Shown one piece after another: positions 1 to 14,444 of a stretch of 64,000 bases of DNA. Below the pieces are notes generated by a model, which saw only the letters and a list, made by a program, of their open reading frames with translations, did no database searches and had not been told where the DNA came from. The stretch is from Paramecium sonneborni. Lineage: Eukaryota; Ciliophora; Oligohymenophorea; Peniculida; Parameciidae. Position 1 is the first letter of the stretch, and each line of letters begins with the position of its first letter. A program made the translations under genes and the position numbers. The stretch lies in assembly GCA_905182985.1 (NCBI GenBank), contig CAJJDN010000144.1, forward strand, positions 197,389-261,388, read 5' to 3'.

Positions 1-1153
1 AAAGATTTATAATAAGAAAATAATAAATAAGAATATTAAAAAGAAATAAGATTGTAAGCATAAATAAAAAATATATAAGATATTGGAAATAAATCCAATA
101 TTGAAATTAGTTAAGAACTTTAATAAAATCAAAAAAGTAATACAATATCTGAAGAAAATAAATAATTTTAGAACGATTATGTAGAGAAGTAATAAGAAAT
201 TTAAAGAGAGTAACATCTAAATAATTTTGGAACTTATAATTATCAACCTATTGAAGATGAAAATAATAATTAATTTAATATTCTAGATTAAAATTAAAAA
301 TAGGAGAATAACTAGGATAATAAAAGTCAAAATAATATTCTAGATGATTAACAAAATGATGATTTGGAGAATAAATGCATTTCTGAATCCATAGAATCAA
401 GGTAATAAAATAAAAATAGTCAAATTTAAGTAGAGGAGGAATTTTAAGAAAAATTCAATTCAAGATAATCATAAATTTATGAAGAAGAAAGTTAAACGAA
501 TAAATTTTAATAAAGTATGGGATTAAAAGATTCTTAAGAAGAATTTCAAGTATTCCCATAGTTTAATAATACTTTGAAAAAATAAGATTCTTTGGAGCAT
601 TCTTAATAAAATATTTAAGAATAATAAGCGATTTAAATAACAACTCTTGTTATAGATGGAATAGAAATAGATGTATTTAAGTTAAATTAAGAAATTTAAT
701 TTAAGGATAAGTAAAATTTTTTATTCTAGTGTGATTTTTAGATTTTTCAAACTTCTTAATCTACTATAGACTTTATTTAAGCTTAATTATTTATTTATAT
801 AATGAAGAATCACATAAGATGTTTAAAAGTTGAATATGTATTAAAGATTTAAAGGTTTGTTAAAAAATTTAGATTTGTTAAATCAGCATTACTAAATTTA
901 AAAAAAGAATTATTTTTGATAAATTTATATAAATCGTGTAAGATTTATTATTTATATAGGTATTTCAATGTAGATTCTAATTTTTAAGGATGATAAATTT
1001 GAATAGAAATTATTAATGAAAAATCTTAACAAAAATTATAGAGCAAAATTACATAAATAATTTTTGTCTATATGTCCATAACTAATATAATTTAAAGGAT
1101 TTGATGAAGAAGATATAATAAGAATATTAGAGAAATTAGGTTGCAAAAATTGA
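1..1153 (+). CDS. Gln/Asn-rich hypothetical protein, 3' part (5' end outside window)
   Basis: The frame is open from base 1 under code 6, with many TAA/TAG codons read as Gln, and ends at TGA 1151-1153. A 22-nt intron (938-959, GTA...TAG) moves reading from frame 1 to frame 2; without it the frame would stop at 991. About 375 residues are visible. The first 200 are low-complexity Gln/Asn/Glu/Ser; the last 150 are more ordinary, rich in Lys, Phe and Leu (including FVKKFRFVKSALLNLKKELF), and end with FDEEDIIRILEKLGCKN. I recognise no family. The true start is upstream of the window. Confidence 0.75.
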
Positions 1154-1178
1154 TTATTTTTGATATTAATATTAATAT

Positions 1179-4100
1179 ATGGTTTTAATGATTATACTAT
1201 TATTAATTGCTTATACATCATATGGATGTACTAAATTTTAAAATGATTCATTTCAAATTTACTTGACTTAAAATGAATCAATAAAACTAAAATATGAGGA
1301 TATTTTTGAAAACAAAGATTACAGCAATATTACAATAATAGATTAATCAAAAACTTTGATTCCTATACCTCCAATAAAATTGCTTTAATAAGTTGGTTAT
1401 GATTCAACATAAATTTAAGCATTGGATATTTTATTATAAGAGCTAAGTTATGAATGGATGAACAAATTTGCAGCATTAATTAAAGATGATTAAAAATACA
1501 GAATATCTATAAGTAACTAAATAAATACAGGTTAGAACAGTAGAATACCTAAATTTGATAAATTCAGTAATGATATTTAAGCAGATTTTTGTTATGACTT
1601 AGCATTTTTATCTCATTTTACAATCGTAGTTGATTGTATTTATGTAGAAGAAAATGGAGGAATGCAAAATATTTTTTTTATTTGGAATGATGAAACACAA
1701 GCTTTTATTAAAAGTGAAAATGAAAACTTAATGGGTTATAATCCTAGTATCAGAAGAAAACTGTTAGCAGCAAATAAATATTTATTTAGAGCTTCTCTTT
1801 ATGATAATAATTAATAGTAATATAATTCAATACTTGAAGTATTTAATTAATAAGGAGTTTTGGAATACTATCTTGATACTAATACACTATAGTATTTATC
1901 TATCAACACATAAAAACTTTAAATTATTGATTTTAGAGTAAGCACTGTTGGTTAAATTGCTATTTTAAATTATGATGGAAGTATTTTAGTTTTAAATTAT
2001 TCAAAAAAGGAAACATAATGGAAATTATTACATGAATTCTAACATAATGAAGTATCAAAATCTTTTGACTTTAATTTTAAGTAGGGAATTTATGTAATTA
2101 ATTTTGGAGAAAAGATTTTATTCTAAAGTTTAACTGATTAATTTACATTATTATTAAATACTACAGTTGATTAGATTTTTATGACAGAATCTTTAATATT
2201 TACTTTATCTTAAAAAGAAATAATAACAACATTTGATTTTTAATTAAAAAGTATCTCTTAAATAAATGTATAAAATATTTAATTTATTTTAAATGATTAC
2301 ACATCAGATGATATTATACTTATTAATTAGTTTAATTCTGAGAGATATCTGTTAAACTAATAACACTATTTAGTTTTTTATTCAAATTTAATATATGAAG
2401 ATAAATAAATCTCATAGCTTATATAAAATCTATAAGATAATGAGAAATGTGTATTATAAATTTATCATTCAACAGTTTCAACATAAGTTGAAAAAGTTTT
2501 TATATCGGAATTAAATTAAAATGTAATTTCTGGTCCAATACCTACTTATCCAAAAGATGCAAAGATTAAAATAAATGATCATACTATTTATGGATAAAAT
2601 TTGCAATTAAAATTTTATAATATTTCAAATACTGTTATAAATCTTAATATTAGTTCAAAAAAATTAGATGAATAAATCATCAAAATAGAAAAAGACAATA
2701 ATTCTTTAACATTTTTTTCAGCAGAATAGATTGGATCTGAATATGTTATAACTAAATAGTTTAATAATAGTTAGGTGTAATTAACTTATTGTGTAATAGC
2801 AAACTTAACTTGTTCAATACTTGATATTCAGATAGAATTAGATTATTTAAGATATAATAATTCTTGCACTTGGTCATCATCTAATACAATGTACATAGCA
2901 TATTCAAAAACAGAACCAAATTAACTTAATTTGTTTGCTATTACAAATAAAAAAATACATTCTTATACTGCTTAATCAAATTATTAGATTAACAGTATTT
3001 AAATAAGCAAAGAAGTATTACTAATTTTATCATTAAGTAATTGTTCAATTGTAGCATATTATTCTTCAGCAATAGCTTTAACATAATTATTTGAGATCAA
3101 TACTTAAACAATAGGAGCATTAGGAGTAAAATAATGGACTCCTTCAGGTATTCATGCTAATAAATAAACCACAAAAGTATTTATTAGAAATTAAAATGAT
3201 ACACAAATTATTATCTTAGATTGTTCTTGGATTGGATTTTCATTAATTGATATCTTAACATTTGATATTGAAAATAAGGTTTAGGATATTTTAATATTTG
3301 AAAACTATTTTGCTATTATGATTGCCAATTAATATATAATTTATGATATGTTTAATGTCGAGGATGTTCATTAAGTCAGATTATTAAGTTCTTTTGGTTA
3401 TAAGATGGATTAAGCAATATGTTATACATATGAAGGTTGGATTTACATGATCTCAGATAATAAATTATTGGTTTATAATTTAAATAAGATTAATGTTAAT
3501 TCATTATGGCATATAATTGATATTTTTGATGAGAAATATTTAATAGCATTTCAAAATAAATTATTTATAAATGGAAATACAATTATTGAACTATATGATT
3601 AATTCTAATTATAATCTAATTGTATATTCAAAAATTAAATTTTTATTGCTTAATTTAATATGACGACAGAAATCAAAAATTTTAAATAGAATATCTATCT
3701 TATTTCAATTGAAACAATTAGAAATTTAAATACTTTCATTCAACTCAATAATAATAATGTAAATACTACTAAAAAATTAAATTAACAATATTAAAATTTT
3801 TGTTAAAATATTTCAGATGATTGGATCAAAAATTCAATTGTAACTAATATTGAAATAAATTGTGAAGATTGTAATCAGGCAATTTAAATAAAAAAAAATA
3901 TAAGATTAAATACATCCAATTATTTTGAAACTGGACTTGATTTCAAAGAGTTGAATCAAGATATGTTGATCATTTTATATTAAAAATAATTTAAAATTCT
4001 CACAAAATAATCTAAATAAGTTATTTAAGTAATTAAATTTGATTATTAATGTATTTAAATACTTTATTAATCTAGTTTAAAAATTATTTTAAAATGTATC

Positions 4101-5164
4101 ATACAAGAATCCTTTTATATTATTTAATGGAAAAATATAAATAATATTTATTAAGTTGATAATGAAATTTTAGAAATACATTCTAAATTATTGAAAATAG
4201 CTTTATTTGGTTAAAATTTATTTTTAATTCAAAAATTTTAAATAACTCTTTATGATTGTCAAAATGATAATTTCAAATTTAATGAATGCTAATAATTAAT
4301 AAATATGCAATTATCAGGATATTATTTAAACATAGTAGAAATTAACCCTCTTTATTATGTATATTATTATGACTAGAAATTAAATATTTTATTGATTAAT
4401 CCAAAATCTCTTGTTCAAAAAGTGGAAAATGAAAAATACACAATTGATATTAATTAAATAATTAATAATCATGGTTTTGAAAAAGTAAATGAAGAATGGC
4501 TTAATTTACATATAGTTAGTTCAAAATAAATTGGCGATTCTATATAATAAGAGCTTTTATTTATTTCTTAAACATCTGTTCATTTTTAAATATTAATTAA
4601 ATTTTCTTCTTAAAAAATAGAATAGTAAGAAGGTTTAATAATTTTTTAAAATTATGGGGATTGGATAGCTGTTAAATCGATTAGTTATTAGAATAAATTA
4701 GTAATTTAATATCAAAAGGATGATGAAACCATCTTAACACTATATAAATAAAGTAAATAAGAATTTATAAATTAAATTGGAGGAATAAAAGTTGCAACTA
4801 ATTAAGATTCTAATTATGAAATTATGAATGAAAAAGATGATGTAAACGTATTAAAATTATATTTTAGATTTTTCTTTACAGCTTAGATTATGCAAATGTT
4901 ACATACTATAATAAATATCAACTTAATGATGATTTATAATTATGCATGAATGGTAAAATAGAGAATTAAATTGTTGAATATAATGTTTCAAATAATTTCT
5001 CTTATGAAATAGTTTAAATGAATATAGATGTTACATATGATTACTTTACATTTTGGTAAATATGGGTGCTTGTATTAGTAATTGTATTATGTGTTGGTGT
5101 AGGATTTTATTGTTGGAAAAAACAAAGAAATTAAAAATAACAGAAACTGTATTTATTAGAATGA
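1179..5164 (+). CDS. Large secreted-domain type I membrane protein, about 1,319 aa
   Basis: ATG at 1179 starts a typical signal peptide (MVLMIILLLIAYTSYGC). The frame stays open for 3.6 kb, crosses a 26-nt intron at 4842-4867 (GTAAAC...TTTTAG), and ends at TGA 5162-5164; removing the intron makes the length an exact multiple of three. The C-terminus has one clear membrane segment (IWVLVLVIVLCVGVGFYCW) followed by a short basic tail (KKQRNQKQQKLYLLE). So about 1,270 residues should face the lumen or the cell exterior. That part is Ile/Leu/Asn/Ser/Gln-rich with many short hydrophobic-polar alternations, as in beta-rich ectodomains, but I see no named domain. Function unknown; the topology is an inference from the two hydrophobic segments. 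The stop faces the stop of the next gene, 70 bp away. Confidence 0.8.
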
Positions 5165-5234
5165 AATAAATTATTTAATTAATTAAAAATTAGTAATAAG
5201 TTATAGAATTATTTTTTATATATATTTAAATAAA

Positions 5235-8200
5235 TCATTTTACATTGGATAAATATCCAAAATTACTAGAAATTACTATATTCTTAGATTGATCATCCCA
5301 ACCTTTCATATTTAAACTTTTTTCTAACTCTTATTATAATTTATCATATTTATATTTCCATTCATCAATTTACTTCATCTAAAATATTATGATAAATATT
5401 ATACCTTTAATTAATTAAGTCTTGTATTCTCATTAGCTAGTAATGCACATTTATTTTCTAATTCTACTATTCTCCTATTTTTATCATCTAAAATAGATGT
5501 TTCTAATCTACTATTATCTTCTTTAACTACTTCTTTCATAAATGATACTTCTCTTTAATAAGACATCAATTCATTTTTTAAATTTGCAATTTCTTTATCT
5601 TAACTTTTTATTGTTTAAACTAAAATTTAAATTTCTTCAAACATTTCATTATTTTTTGTTTCCAAATTTCTATATTCTGAATTATTTCGAAAAGAACTTT
5701 ATTGATTTTCTAATGATTTTATTTTTTGTAATAATTATTCCTCTTTTTTTTATGCTTTTATTAGATTATTTTCTAAAGCCATTACTTTAACATTTAAAGA
5801 ATCTGTCAATGATTAATTTTTAGATTAATTCAATTCTCTTAATAATTATTCTTCTTTATTTGAAAATTATTATAATTAATCTTCTAAATCATGAATATAT
5901 GTTTCAAATTTATTTAGTTTCTATTAAATAGATTGATTATTAGATTTTAATTAATTAATTTATTCATTTTTTTATTTATTTTCTTGTTTTAATGTATTTA
6001 TTTCATTATTTAATTATTATTAAATTTATTCTATTTATCTTTTGCTATCTAATGATAATCTTTCATATTTTTCTAAACTCAATCTTTCAGTCTTAATTTG
6101 AACATCTTCAACTGATGATTATAATTATCTACGTAGTTCTTCATTCTATTTTTCCCATTTTTAATTTAACTAATTTATTAATATATAATATACTTATTTT
6201 TCTTTTTTATAATTTTCTATCATAATTTCTAAATCTTCAGTTACTTCTTTTATTTTTTCATTTGCTTATTTCAATTTCTCTTCATACTTTTCTTATTAAT
6301 TAACAATTTCTTCTTTCAATTATCTATTTTTTACTTCTAATTAACTCAAATATACTGCTTTATCATTTAATTATAAAGAGAATCTTTAATTTTCTTTATA
6401 AATTTTTATTCATTTTACTCTAATTCAATTTGAAATTTAGATTTAATTTCTCTTAATTCTTATATTACTTTTTCTAATTATTAATTAAGAGATTATTTAT
6501 CATTCTTAAGTTCTTTAATTTCATTTTCATATTTACGTTAATTAAGCTTAAGTTTTTCTTCTAAATCTACAATAAATCTATTTTATTTCTCCGTATCTAA
6601 TGAGTCATTTGTTAATTTTATTATTTAATCTTCTAAAGTAATTATACGAGCTTATTATTTTTTAATTAATTAATTTGCTTATACTAATTCCTATTATATG
6701 GTTTCCTTTTATTTAATTGAATTTCTATATTCAATATCATATTCTGTATTCTTCAATTATTTAGTTCTTTTATTTTACTCAGACAATTAATCGATTTCTT
6801 TATAAAGTAGATTTTTTTCTTCTTCTATTTATAGATTCAATTAATCTAATTATTATTATAATTTTCTGTTATTTTATTCTAAAATCAAAATTTATTTATT
6901 TTTTAATTCAATATCACCATTATTCATTGATCTCCCTAATCTTTCGCTTTCAATTTACTATTACAATTGCCTAATTTTCTCTTCCATTTCATTAACTATT
7001 TTATATTAAGTATTTTTAGTTAATCTAGATTATTATGATAATTTATCATCTTATTCATATTGTAATTGTTTTTTCACAGTTAAAAGTTCTTATTAAATTT
7101 AAGATTTCTATTGATTCAATAGATTGACTTAATTATTAAGACTTATGATTTTGCTGTTTAATTCTTCAATTTATCTACTATTACTAGAAGTAGATTATCT
7201 AGGTTATTAATCACTCTATCTTGATTTATTTTCATAAATATTTTAAGCTAATTTATTTTATAACTCAGATATCTAAACTTCAAATCCAGTAATTTAATTT
7301 AGATATTATGAATTCATATTAGTCAATTAAGTATTTTAATCTGATAAATCTTTAAGTCTTTCATTCAATTAAAGTATTTCTTCTGAATGTTTACTCAATT
7401 ACTCATCTAAGGTTTACTTTATAACTAATAAATCTTTAATTTATAATTAATCTGCATTCTTCTAATTGTTTAATTAAGTTACTTAAGTTATTAATTATTA
7501 ATTCATTTCACTTAACTTATATATCTATTTATCTTAATCCTTATAATAATTAGTATTATCTTTTTGTACCAATAATAATTACTATTAAATTTAACTATTC
7601 ATTATATTAAGCTTTTCAATCTAAGCTATATAATCATCAATCAACACTTCCAATTACTATTACTTTTTCTAATAAACCTCAACCTAGCTCAATAATTTAA
7701 TATTCTCTTATTCTATTTTTTTAAATAAAACATCATTTTCCAATTACGTTCTCAAATATTAATCTTTATATCTATTCTCTAATAACTTTTATTTTTCATC
7801 AAAATCTTAAATCTCTTTACTTAACTATTTATTATTCAATTAAACCACTTATAATTAACTAAGTAATTTAACATTTTCTTCCTAAGCTATTTATAAATCA
7901 ATTAGTATTTTTTCTTAAGATTATCCTGTAGTATTATATTTTAATTATTAACTCTAAATTGTATTTGTTGTTATTTAAATATTTTAATTTTATTAATAAC
8001 AATGACTATCAATTTCTTATTTGCTTGATAAATATCTATTTAGATTTGTTTATAATTGATTATTATCCTCCTTTAATCTCTATACCAACTCTTACCATTC
8101 TCTTTTCGATTATTAAAATTGAAACAATTAATTTTGTAATTAATTATTCAAGCTTATATTATATAAATAATTATTTACTCTTATTATTATAGTTTCTCTT

Positions 8201-11200
8201 CCTGTAATTGTTTTTGTAATATCTCTACTTGATTCTACCATTTTTAAACATCTGTTTTAGATTCTTTGTATACATTCAATTATTAATTTAAGTGATCTAA
8301 TTATATCCTTAAATTTTATATTTCTTGGTTTCTTCTTGTAATTATCTAAGAATTTTCATTCATTTCACATAAATATTATTATTTTTATTTTTCAAAACTG
8401 CTTTATAATTATTTAATTTCATCTTAACTATTTTAAAATTTTATAAGAATATCTTAATATTATTATTCATTAATAATCTATATTTAATCTGTATTTTAAT
8501 TATTTTTAATTTATTCAAATTAAATAAGTTACTCTCTTATTTTTGTTATTTCAGCATTTAATTTTGCTATTTTACTCTCATATAATTATTATGTGATTTA
8601 AGCCTATTGTAATAATGATTTTAATTCTTGAATTTCTAATTCTAATTTAAATTTTTATTATGATAACTCATTATTGTTTATTTTAATATCTTAATATTCT
8701 TATTAAAGCATTTATTAGATCTATTCTTATTAATAAGTTATTTATTTAACCTCAGATTACTTTTGTCTAACAATAGATTATTCAGATTTAAGATTATTTT
8801 ATAATCTATCAATAATACTTTTTAATTCAAAAATTTAATTTTCTTTAGTATTTTCTGAATCATTCAATTATTATATTTATTCTTTCTATTTTTTTATTTC
8901 ATTTTAAAGTTCATTTATTCTTTATGATAAATTATTCAATTATTATTCTTATTCTACAGACTTTTGTTGTAAATCACGATTTTCTAATTTTAAACTTTAC
9001 ATATTAGACTCATAATTTTTCATGTTAATTGTATTTTATCGTTCATTAATTTAAATATCTATAAAAAATAAGTAAAATATTAATACCATTTAATTATACT
9101 TTATTTTTCATTTAAGAAAGTTCAAATTACAATTATTCGATCTTAGAGTTACTTTGTTATAATTCAAATCTTAATTAGCTTGAGACTTATTACTCATTTG
9201 ATAAATTTAATTTAACTTATTTTAATTCTTATTATAAGACCATTATTGATTAATTTAATAAATTTCTTTATTATGATTCCTCCTAAGATTATCTCAATAT
9301 TTATTTGGTTTCACTTATTTAAGGATTAACAATTGAAATAATTTATTAATTAGATTATTATTTAAAAGAAACTTCAGTAACTTTTTAAACATATGAGATA
9401 ATCTCTTTTTAAGATTCTTCATTAGTTAAACTTTTTTTGCCACTCATTCTATGAGTTGAACTCCTAATACTTTTAGTAAAACATTATTAAATTTGTTTTG
9501 GTTATGTAATACTTTAATTTTATATTTATTTTTTTTCTACTTATGATTTAAGGTCAGAAATTAATGAAGCTTATTATTATATTATATCTAGTGAATTTTA
9601 TCGAATTTTTAATTAGTCTTCTAATTCTAGAATTTAATTTTTATAATTTTATAGTTCTTCTTTAAGTTAAATAATAAATTTATCTTTTTCATTCATAATT
9701 AATTCCAAATTTTCTGCTTTTTCAATAGCCTCATTTTAATCTGATTGATTATTTTCAATAATATCTACTTTTGATATCAATTCTTCTAATTATTATTGTA
9801 ATGATATAATTTAATTATCTTTTTCCATAATTGTTCTATTTGCCTACATTCTTATATTAGTTATTTCATTATTTTTTTTCATTAATTGATCATTTAATGA
9901 AGTAATTTAAACACTAAAATCAATAACTGTAACATCCTATTTTGTGTTAATTTTATTTTCTCTCATAAAGTCTATTTCTTTTTATAGTTAAATTACTTAT
10001 TGTTCATAATGTTCTTGTAATTATTAGATTTCAACATTTTTTGCATTTTCTTTAATATTACTATTTCTAAGACTATTTTCTTACAAGTTTTAATATTATT
10101 TATTCAATAAATCAAAATCTTATTTTAATTTATCATATTGAATTATTATCTATTCTTTTTACTTATTCTATTATTAAGTTGTAAATAGTTATTATGTAAT
10201 TGTTTCTATTTAATTTTATTAATCTTTATATCTTTCTGCCCAACTCTCAAGTTCAATATCATGACTTTTTAATAATTCTTGGAATCTTTCTGATTCATCT
10301 TTATTTTATATTTTGAGCATATTAATTCTTGTGTTTAAAATATTAATATCATTATTTAGATCTTTAACTTATTATTTTAATTTAATATTTTCTTAAGATA
10401 ATTACCATTCTTAATTTGATAATTATTTTTATAATTATTAAATTCTATTTTTTAATTCAATTTCAATTTATTTTGATTTTGAGATTTGTAAATCTTTTTC
10501 TTTTAATTAAAAATCATCAATTAATTTAAGATCTTCATTCTATTCATTAATTCTTTTTAATTCTAAAGTAGTTTATTTAAATAAATTATCTAATCTTTCA
10601 ACTTCTTTATTTAATTTAATAATTTCTGAATTTTTCACAGAGATTTCATTTCTTATTTCCATTTCCTTAATATTTTATTAATTATTTATTTATAAAATCT
10701 GTTTTTTTAATCCATCCTTAGCTACTCTTTCTAAACTTAATTCTTTTTCTTATACATCTTTATTAGCACTTAGAGTTTACAATTATTGTTACAATTAGAA
10801 TATCTTAGCATCATATTCAATTTGTTTCTCCTTTATAAATGCAAATAACTCTAAACATAATCAAATTTTCTATTTACCTTCCTTGCTACTTTATAATCCA
10901 TTTATTTATAAATTAGCTTATTCTGTTTTTGTCTAACCATGATAATGTAATTCTCTAACTTTTTACTCAAAATCTCTCAATTAAGCTTATGCAGTTACTA
11001 ATTATGTCTACAATTATTCCTTATCACTACTTATCTACTTTAATTAATTTGATAATTAATCTATTTGCATTTAATAATGTTATTCCTATGCATCTAATTA
11101 AGATATATAAGATTATTCCTAATTCTTAAATAAATTCTAAAACTTTCTCTCATTCTCAGCAATAATAGTTAAATATTATTATGTTATTCTTTACTAATCT

Positions 11201-12663
11201 TATTATCCTTATTCAATTTATTACTTACATTTATCATTCCAAAATCTATCCAATTATGCAAGTTATTTCTTATGTTCTTCTACTGTCTTCTCTAATATGA
11301 ATTTATTTTATTATAATAATCTATTTGTTTATATTTCATTATCTTAATGAATTTCACTTTATCTTTATTCAAATTATTAAATCATTGAATCAATTTATTT
11401 TGTTGTTGTACTCTTATATTAATGAAATTATTACTCACTTGATTCTAATTATTATTACTTAACTGTTAAATCAGTCTTCAATTTACTAATCTCTATATTT
11501 AATGTATTAATTAAAGCATCTGCTTATGATTTTTATTCACTAAATTATTAATGTTTTTATGCTATTTATTATTATAAATTAATTATTTCTTATTTCAACT
11601 ATTAATTCTCTTTCTGCATAGCCTATGCAAATTATGTGCTTTATTATTATTAAATATTTAAATCCCTTGATAAATTCTAAACTTTTATTTAGAAATCATC
11701 TTTTGTTCTTCCAAATTAATTTTATTCTTTTTCTGCTTACAATTATAATTCATTTAATCTTCCCATCATTTCTTATATTTTTTATTAGTATTAATTACTA
11801 ACTTATTCAAAATGTTAATTATTTACTTAAATTTCTTATTTCCTTTGTACTATCTCCTAATTAGCTTTCTCAAGTATTGCAGTTTTATTACTAATTTCTT
11901 AATTTAATTAATCAATCTTCATTTAAGCTTAAGATTAAAATTGATTCAATTTATCATTGTATTCTTATAATTGTTTTTTAGACAAAGTTTCTAATTAAGA
12001 AATCTAATTGTTCTTAGCAATATTAGTTGTTTCTATTTTTTATTATTATTAATAGATTTCATTCTTTTTTTATACTACCTCTTAATTAAGTCGATCAATC
12101 TCTTACTTTTTAAGAACCAACTCTTATTATAATTGTTCTATTTATTTTTATGATTACAATGATATCATTCTTATCTTATCATTTAAATCATCTATAACTC
12201 TTTTAGCATTGGTATCTTATTAAATAAGTTATTAGGATTTAACTACATTCAAATTTTCAGCATTTTTCTATAATAACAATATCTCATGTTTTGCTGACTA
12301 CAATTCATTTGATATTTTATCAAAACTTGTAGTTTTTAATTTCAATTCTTATGATAATTAATCTACTCTCAATTGATTTTATTATTTAACAATGTTCAAT
12401 TATTCATTTGTATGACCCAATTGTCTCTTGAATTATTATTCAGTATTTATTAATTACTATGTTTTTATTGATAAATCTTATGACAGCTTTTACACTTATT
12501 GATTCAACTATGATTATGATTATTTGAAAGCTTGTTCTTACATTTATAGTCTTTAATTAAGTTATTATACTTCATTCAAAGAAGACTTTACTTACATCTC
12601 AAGTTGCTAATTTCTTTAATATATTGCTCGAATTTCTTCCTACTATTTAGGAGTGTAGCTCAT
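5235..12663 (-). CDS. Giant coiled-coil protein, about 2,440 aa
   Basis: ATG is at 12663 (MSYTPKQQEEIRAIY...) and TGA at 5237-5235. The reading frame is continuous heptad-like Leu/Ile/Glu/Lys/Gln sequence for almost its whole length, with no motor head, kinase, WD or calponin domain. Introns: 9059-9086 (28 nt, TAG), 8153-8178 (26 nt, AAG acceptor), 5379-5404 (26 nt, TAG), and one further frame change near 6384-6418 that fits a 35-nt AAG intron or a sequencing indel. An internal ATG at 9447 (MSGKKSL) could suggest two genes, but the frame runs straight through it (KSIRSSTHRMSGKKSL), so I keep one gene. Such proteins usually serve as scaffolds of basal bodies, cortex, Golgi or trichocyst structures; which of these applies cannot be told here. 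Confidence 0.75.
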
Positions 12664-12862
12664 CTGGAATTTAATTTTTATTGTTATTGAAAAATTAGTT
12701 AAAACAATAATTTAAGACTGTCAAATAATAATTGAGATAATACTAGTATTTTAAGACATAATACAAATATATATATGTATCAATAATTAATTATTATGTA
12801 ATATACTCATTACCTTTTTCATAATTCTTGCTATTTTTAAAACTGAGGATACCAATTCCAAT

Positions 12863-13000
12863 TCATACATCATCAATTCTTTTAACATTAAACTCTTTGC
12901 AAAATTGGAGAACACCATTATAAAAATAAACATCCCATTATTGTAAATGCTTTAACTATTGCCAAGGTTTTAAGAAGATTTTTTCAAAAACGTCTAACAT
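12863..13000 (-). pseudogene. Short ORF, possible gene remnant
   Basis: A 45-codon frame starts at ATG 13000 (MLDVFEKIFLKPWQQLKHLQ) and stops at TGA 12865-12863. After the stop the same frame continues with protein-like sequence (IGIGILSFKNSKNYEKG), and just upstream lies an intron-like stretch beginning GTGATATTT and ending TTTAATAG. A 26-nt splice that skips the TGA is possible but would use a CAG acceptor, seen nowhere else here. It looks like a degraded or mis-spliced small gene. Low confidence. Confidence 0.25.
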
Positions 13001-14045
13001 TAATTAATCTATTAAAAATATTTATAAATATCACCTTTATTTCAAGAAGAATTTAAATATAATACTGAATTCTATATTAGAATAAGTATATGAAACAATA
13101 ATCCCAAGATCAATCATAAGATTGAGTTATGCATAAGCTCATTAAAAACAATTTACTATTAATTATGTTCATTATTTCATTATAATAGTATTTTAGTTAC
13201 TTTGAGATATTTACAAAATGATAAACTTGATTATTATCTTTCTATTGATGGAGTAGTAAATTCTTATCTAAAAAATTTCAATTTACTAATTATATTTTAT
13301 TTCGATATTCTTGATAAATTATTCCCCTTTAAACTAATAATATTTTCTATTAAAATAAGTTGATGAATAGCTAAAAATTTAAGGATTTTTTAAAAAGCTG
13401 TAAATTATAAATTTTCTAAATATGAATATGCAAATTTTATTTTTAAAACAATTGTTTCTAATAATAAATTATTTTAATTTTTATTACTCACTAATTGTTT
13501 ATTGATTTATATTGTACTCGAATTGTTTTTTTCTTTTCAAAGACAGATATGCTTCTTTTATTATTCTCATTTTATTAATATACAATTTTAGAATTCTAAA
13601 GTTCTGATTTTATATTCTTCTATTGAATTTATAAATATAACAATTTCTATAATTCTGTAAGTCTTAAAATTTATTTATTATTTATTCATTAATTATCACA
13701 TTCAATAATAATAGGAATAATTCCTTTATAATTCTTCATTTTTATTAATTTATTTTTTATTTAGTATGTATCAAAAGAATTATGACTTATTTTACATATA
13801 TATTTGAATATTTATATATATGAAGATTTTTGATAGATTTCTAGAAATAATTAGTTCTTTTATGTTTTTCTTATTTTTATTAAAAATTTATTTATTATTT
13901 AAGGCTATTTACACAAAAATTAAGTAAAAGATAGATCTTCATCATAATTCATTATTATTTTAAAAAATCAATAATCGTTATATAAAAATTAAATTACCTC
14001 TCAAAATTTTATCAATAAAATTTTATCAAGCAATAAAATAAAATA
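13001..14045. other. AT-rich stretch without a supported gene
   Basis: About 1 kb with no reading frame on either strand that I can close with ATG, short introns and TGA. It contains the 5' flank of the small plus-strand gene at 14046 and scattered A/T runs. No repeat or RNA gene was recognised. Confidence 0.5.
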
Positions 14046-14444
14046 ATGAAAAGTAATTTAGAATTCGAATAAGAGATTGAGAATTTAATTAAAGAATCTG
14101 TTTCCAAGCATAATTCTCCTATGAGAGATGAAGAGGAGAATAAAGGAAAGAACAAAAAAAAGCAATTCTTTTATAATAGAAATAAGATTGATATTAATGA
14201 AGCTTGGAAAGAAATTGAAAAATTATTTGAAAATTTCTCAATTCAGGATAAAGGTTCAGTTGAAAAGCCAAATTTGGGAGAGGAATAAAAAATAAAAGAG
14301 TAAAAAGAATTATTGTAGACACCATAACCAAAAGTTTATTCTCCTTCAAAATAAACTACATAAGTTAAAAAGTAAAATGAAGAAGGAATTTAGAATAAAA
14401 TTAACTGTAGTGCTAAGAGAAGACTTGTATATGACTTAGATTGA
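14046..14444 (+). CDS. Small charged hypothetical protein, 132 aa
   Basis: This is an intronless frame from ATG 14046 to TGA 14442-14444, 133 codons. The protein is hydrophilic and rich in Lys, Glu and Gln (MKSNLEFEQEIENLIKES...), with an amphipathic helix around residues 50-70 (INEAWKEIEKLFENFS) and a basic C-terminal end (SAKRRLVYDLD). No signal peptide or membrane segment. I do not recognise a family; the even Gln codon use and clean ATG-TGA frame support a real gene. Confidence 0.65.

Noticed and set aside
5542..8192. Hydrophobic plus-strand frames within the coiled-coil gene
   Set aside because: They are the complement of Glu/Lys/Gln-rich minus-strand coding sequence; Phe/Leu/Ile-rich composition is what that complement must give.
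9447..9447. Second start (MSGKKSL) splitting the giant coiled-coil gene in two
   Set aside because: The minus-strand frame upstream of it stays open and coiled-coil up to 12663, with no TGA in between.
12863..13000. Selenoprotein reading through the TGA
   Set aside because: No SECIS-like hairpin or family match was seen; a degraded gene or missed splice is simpler.
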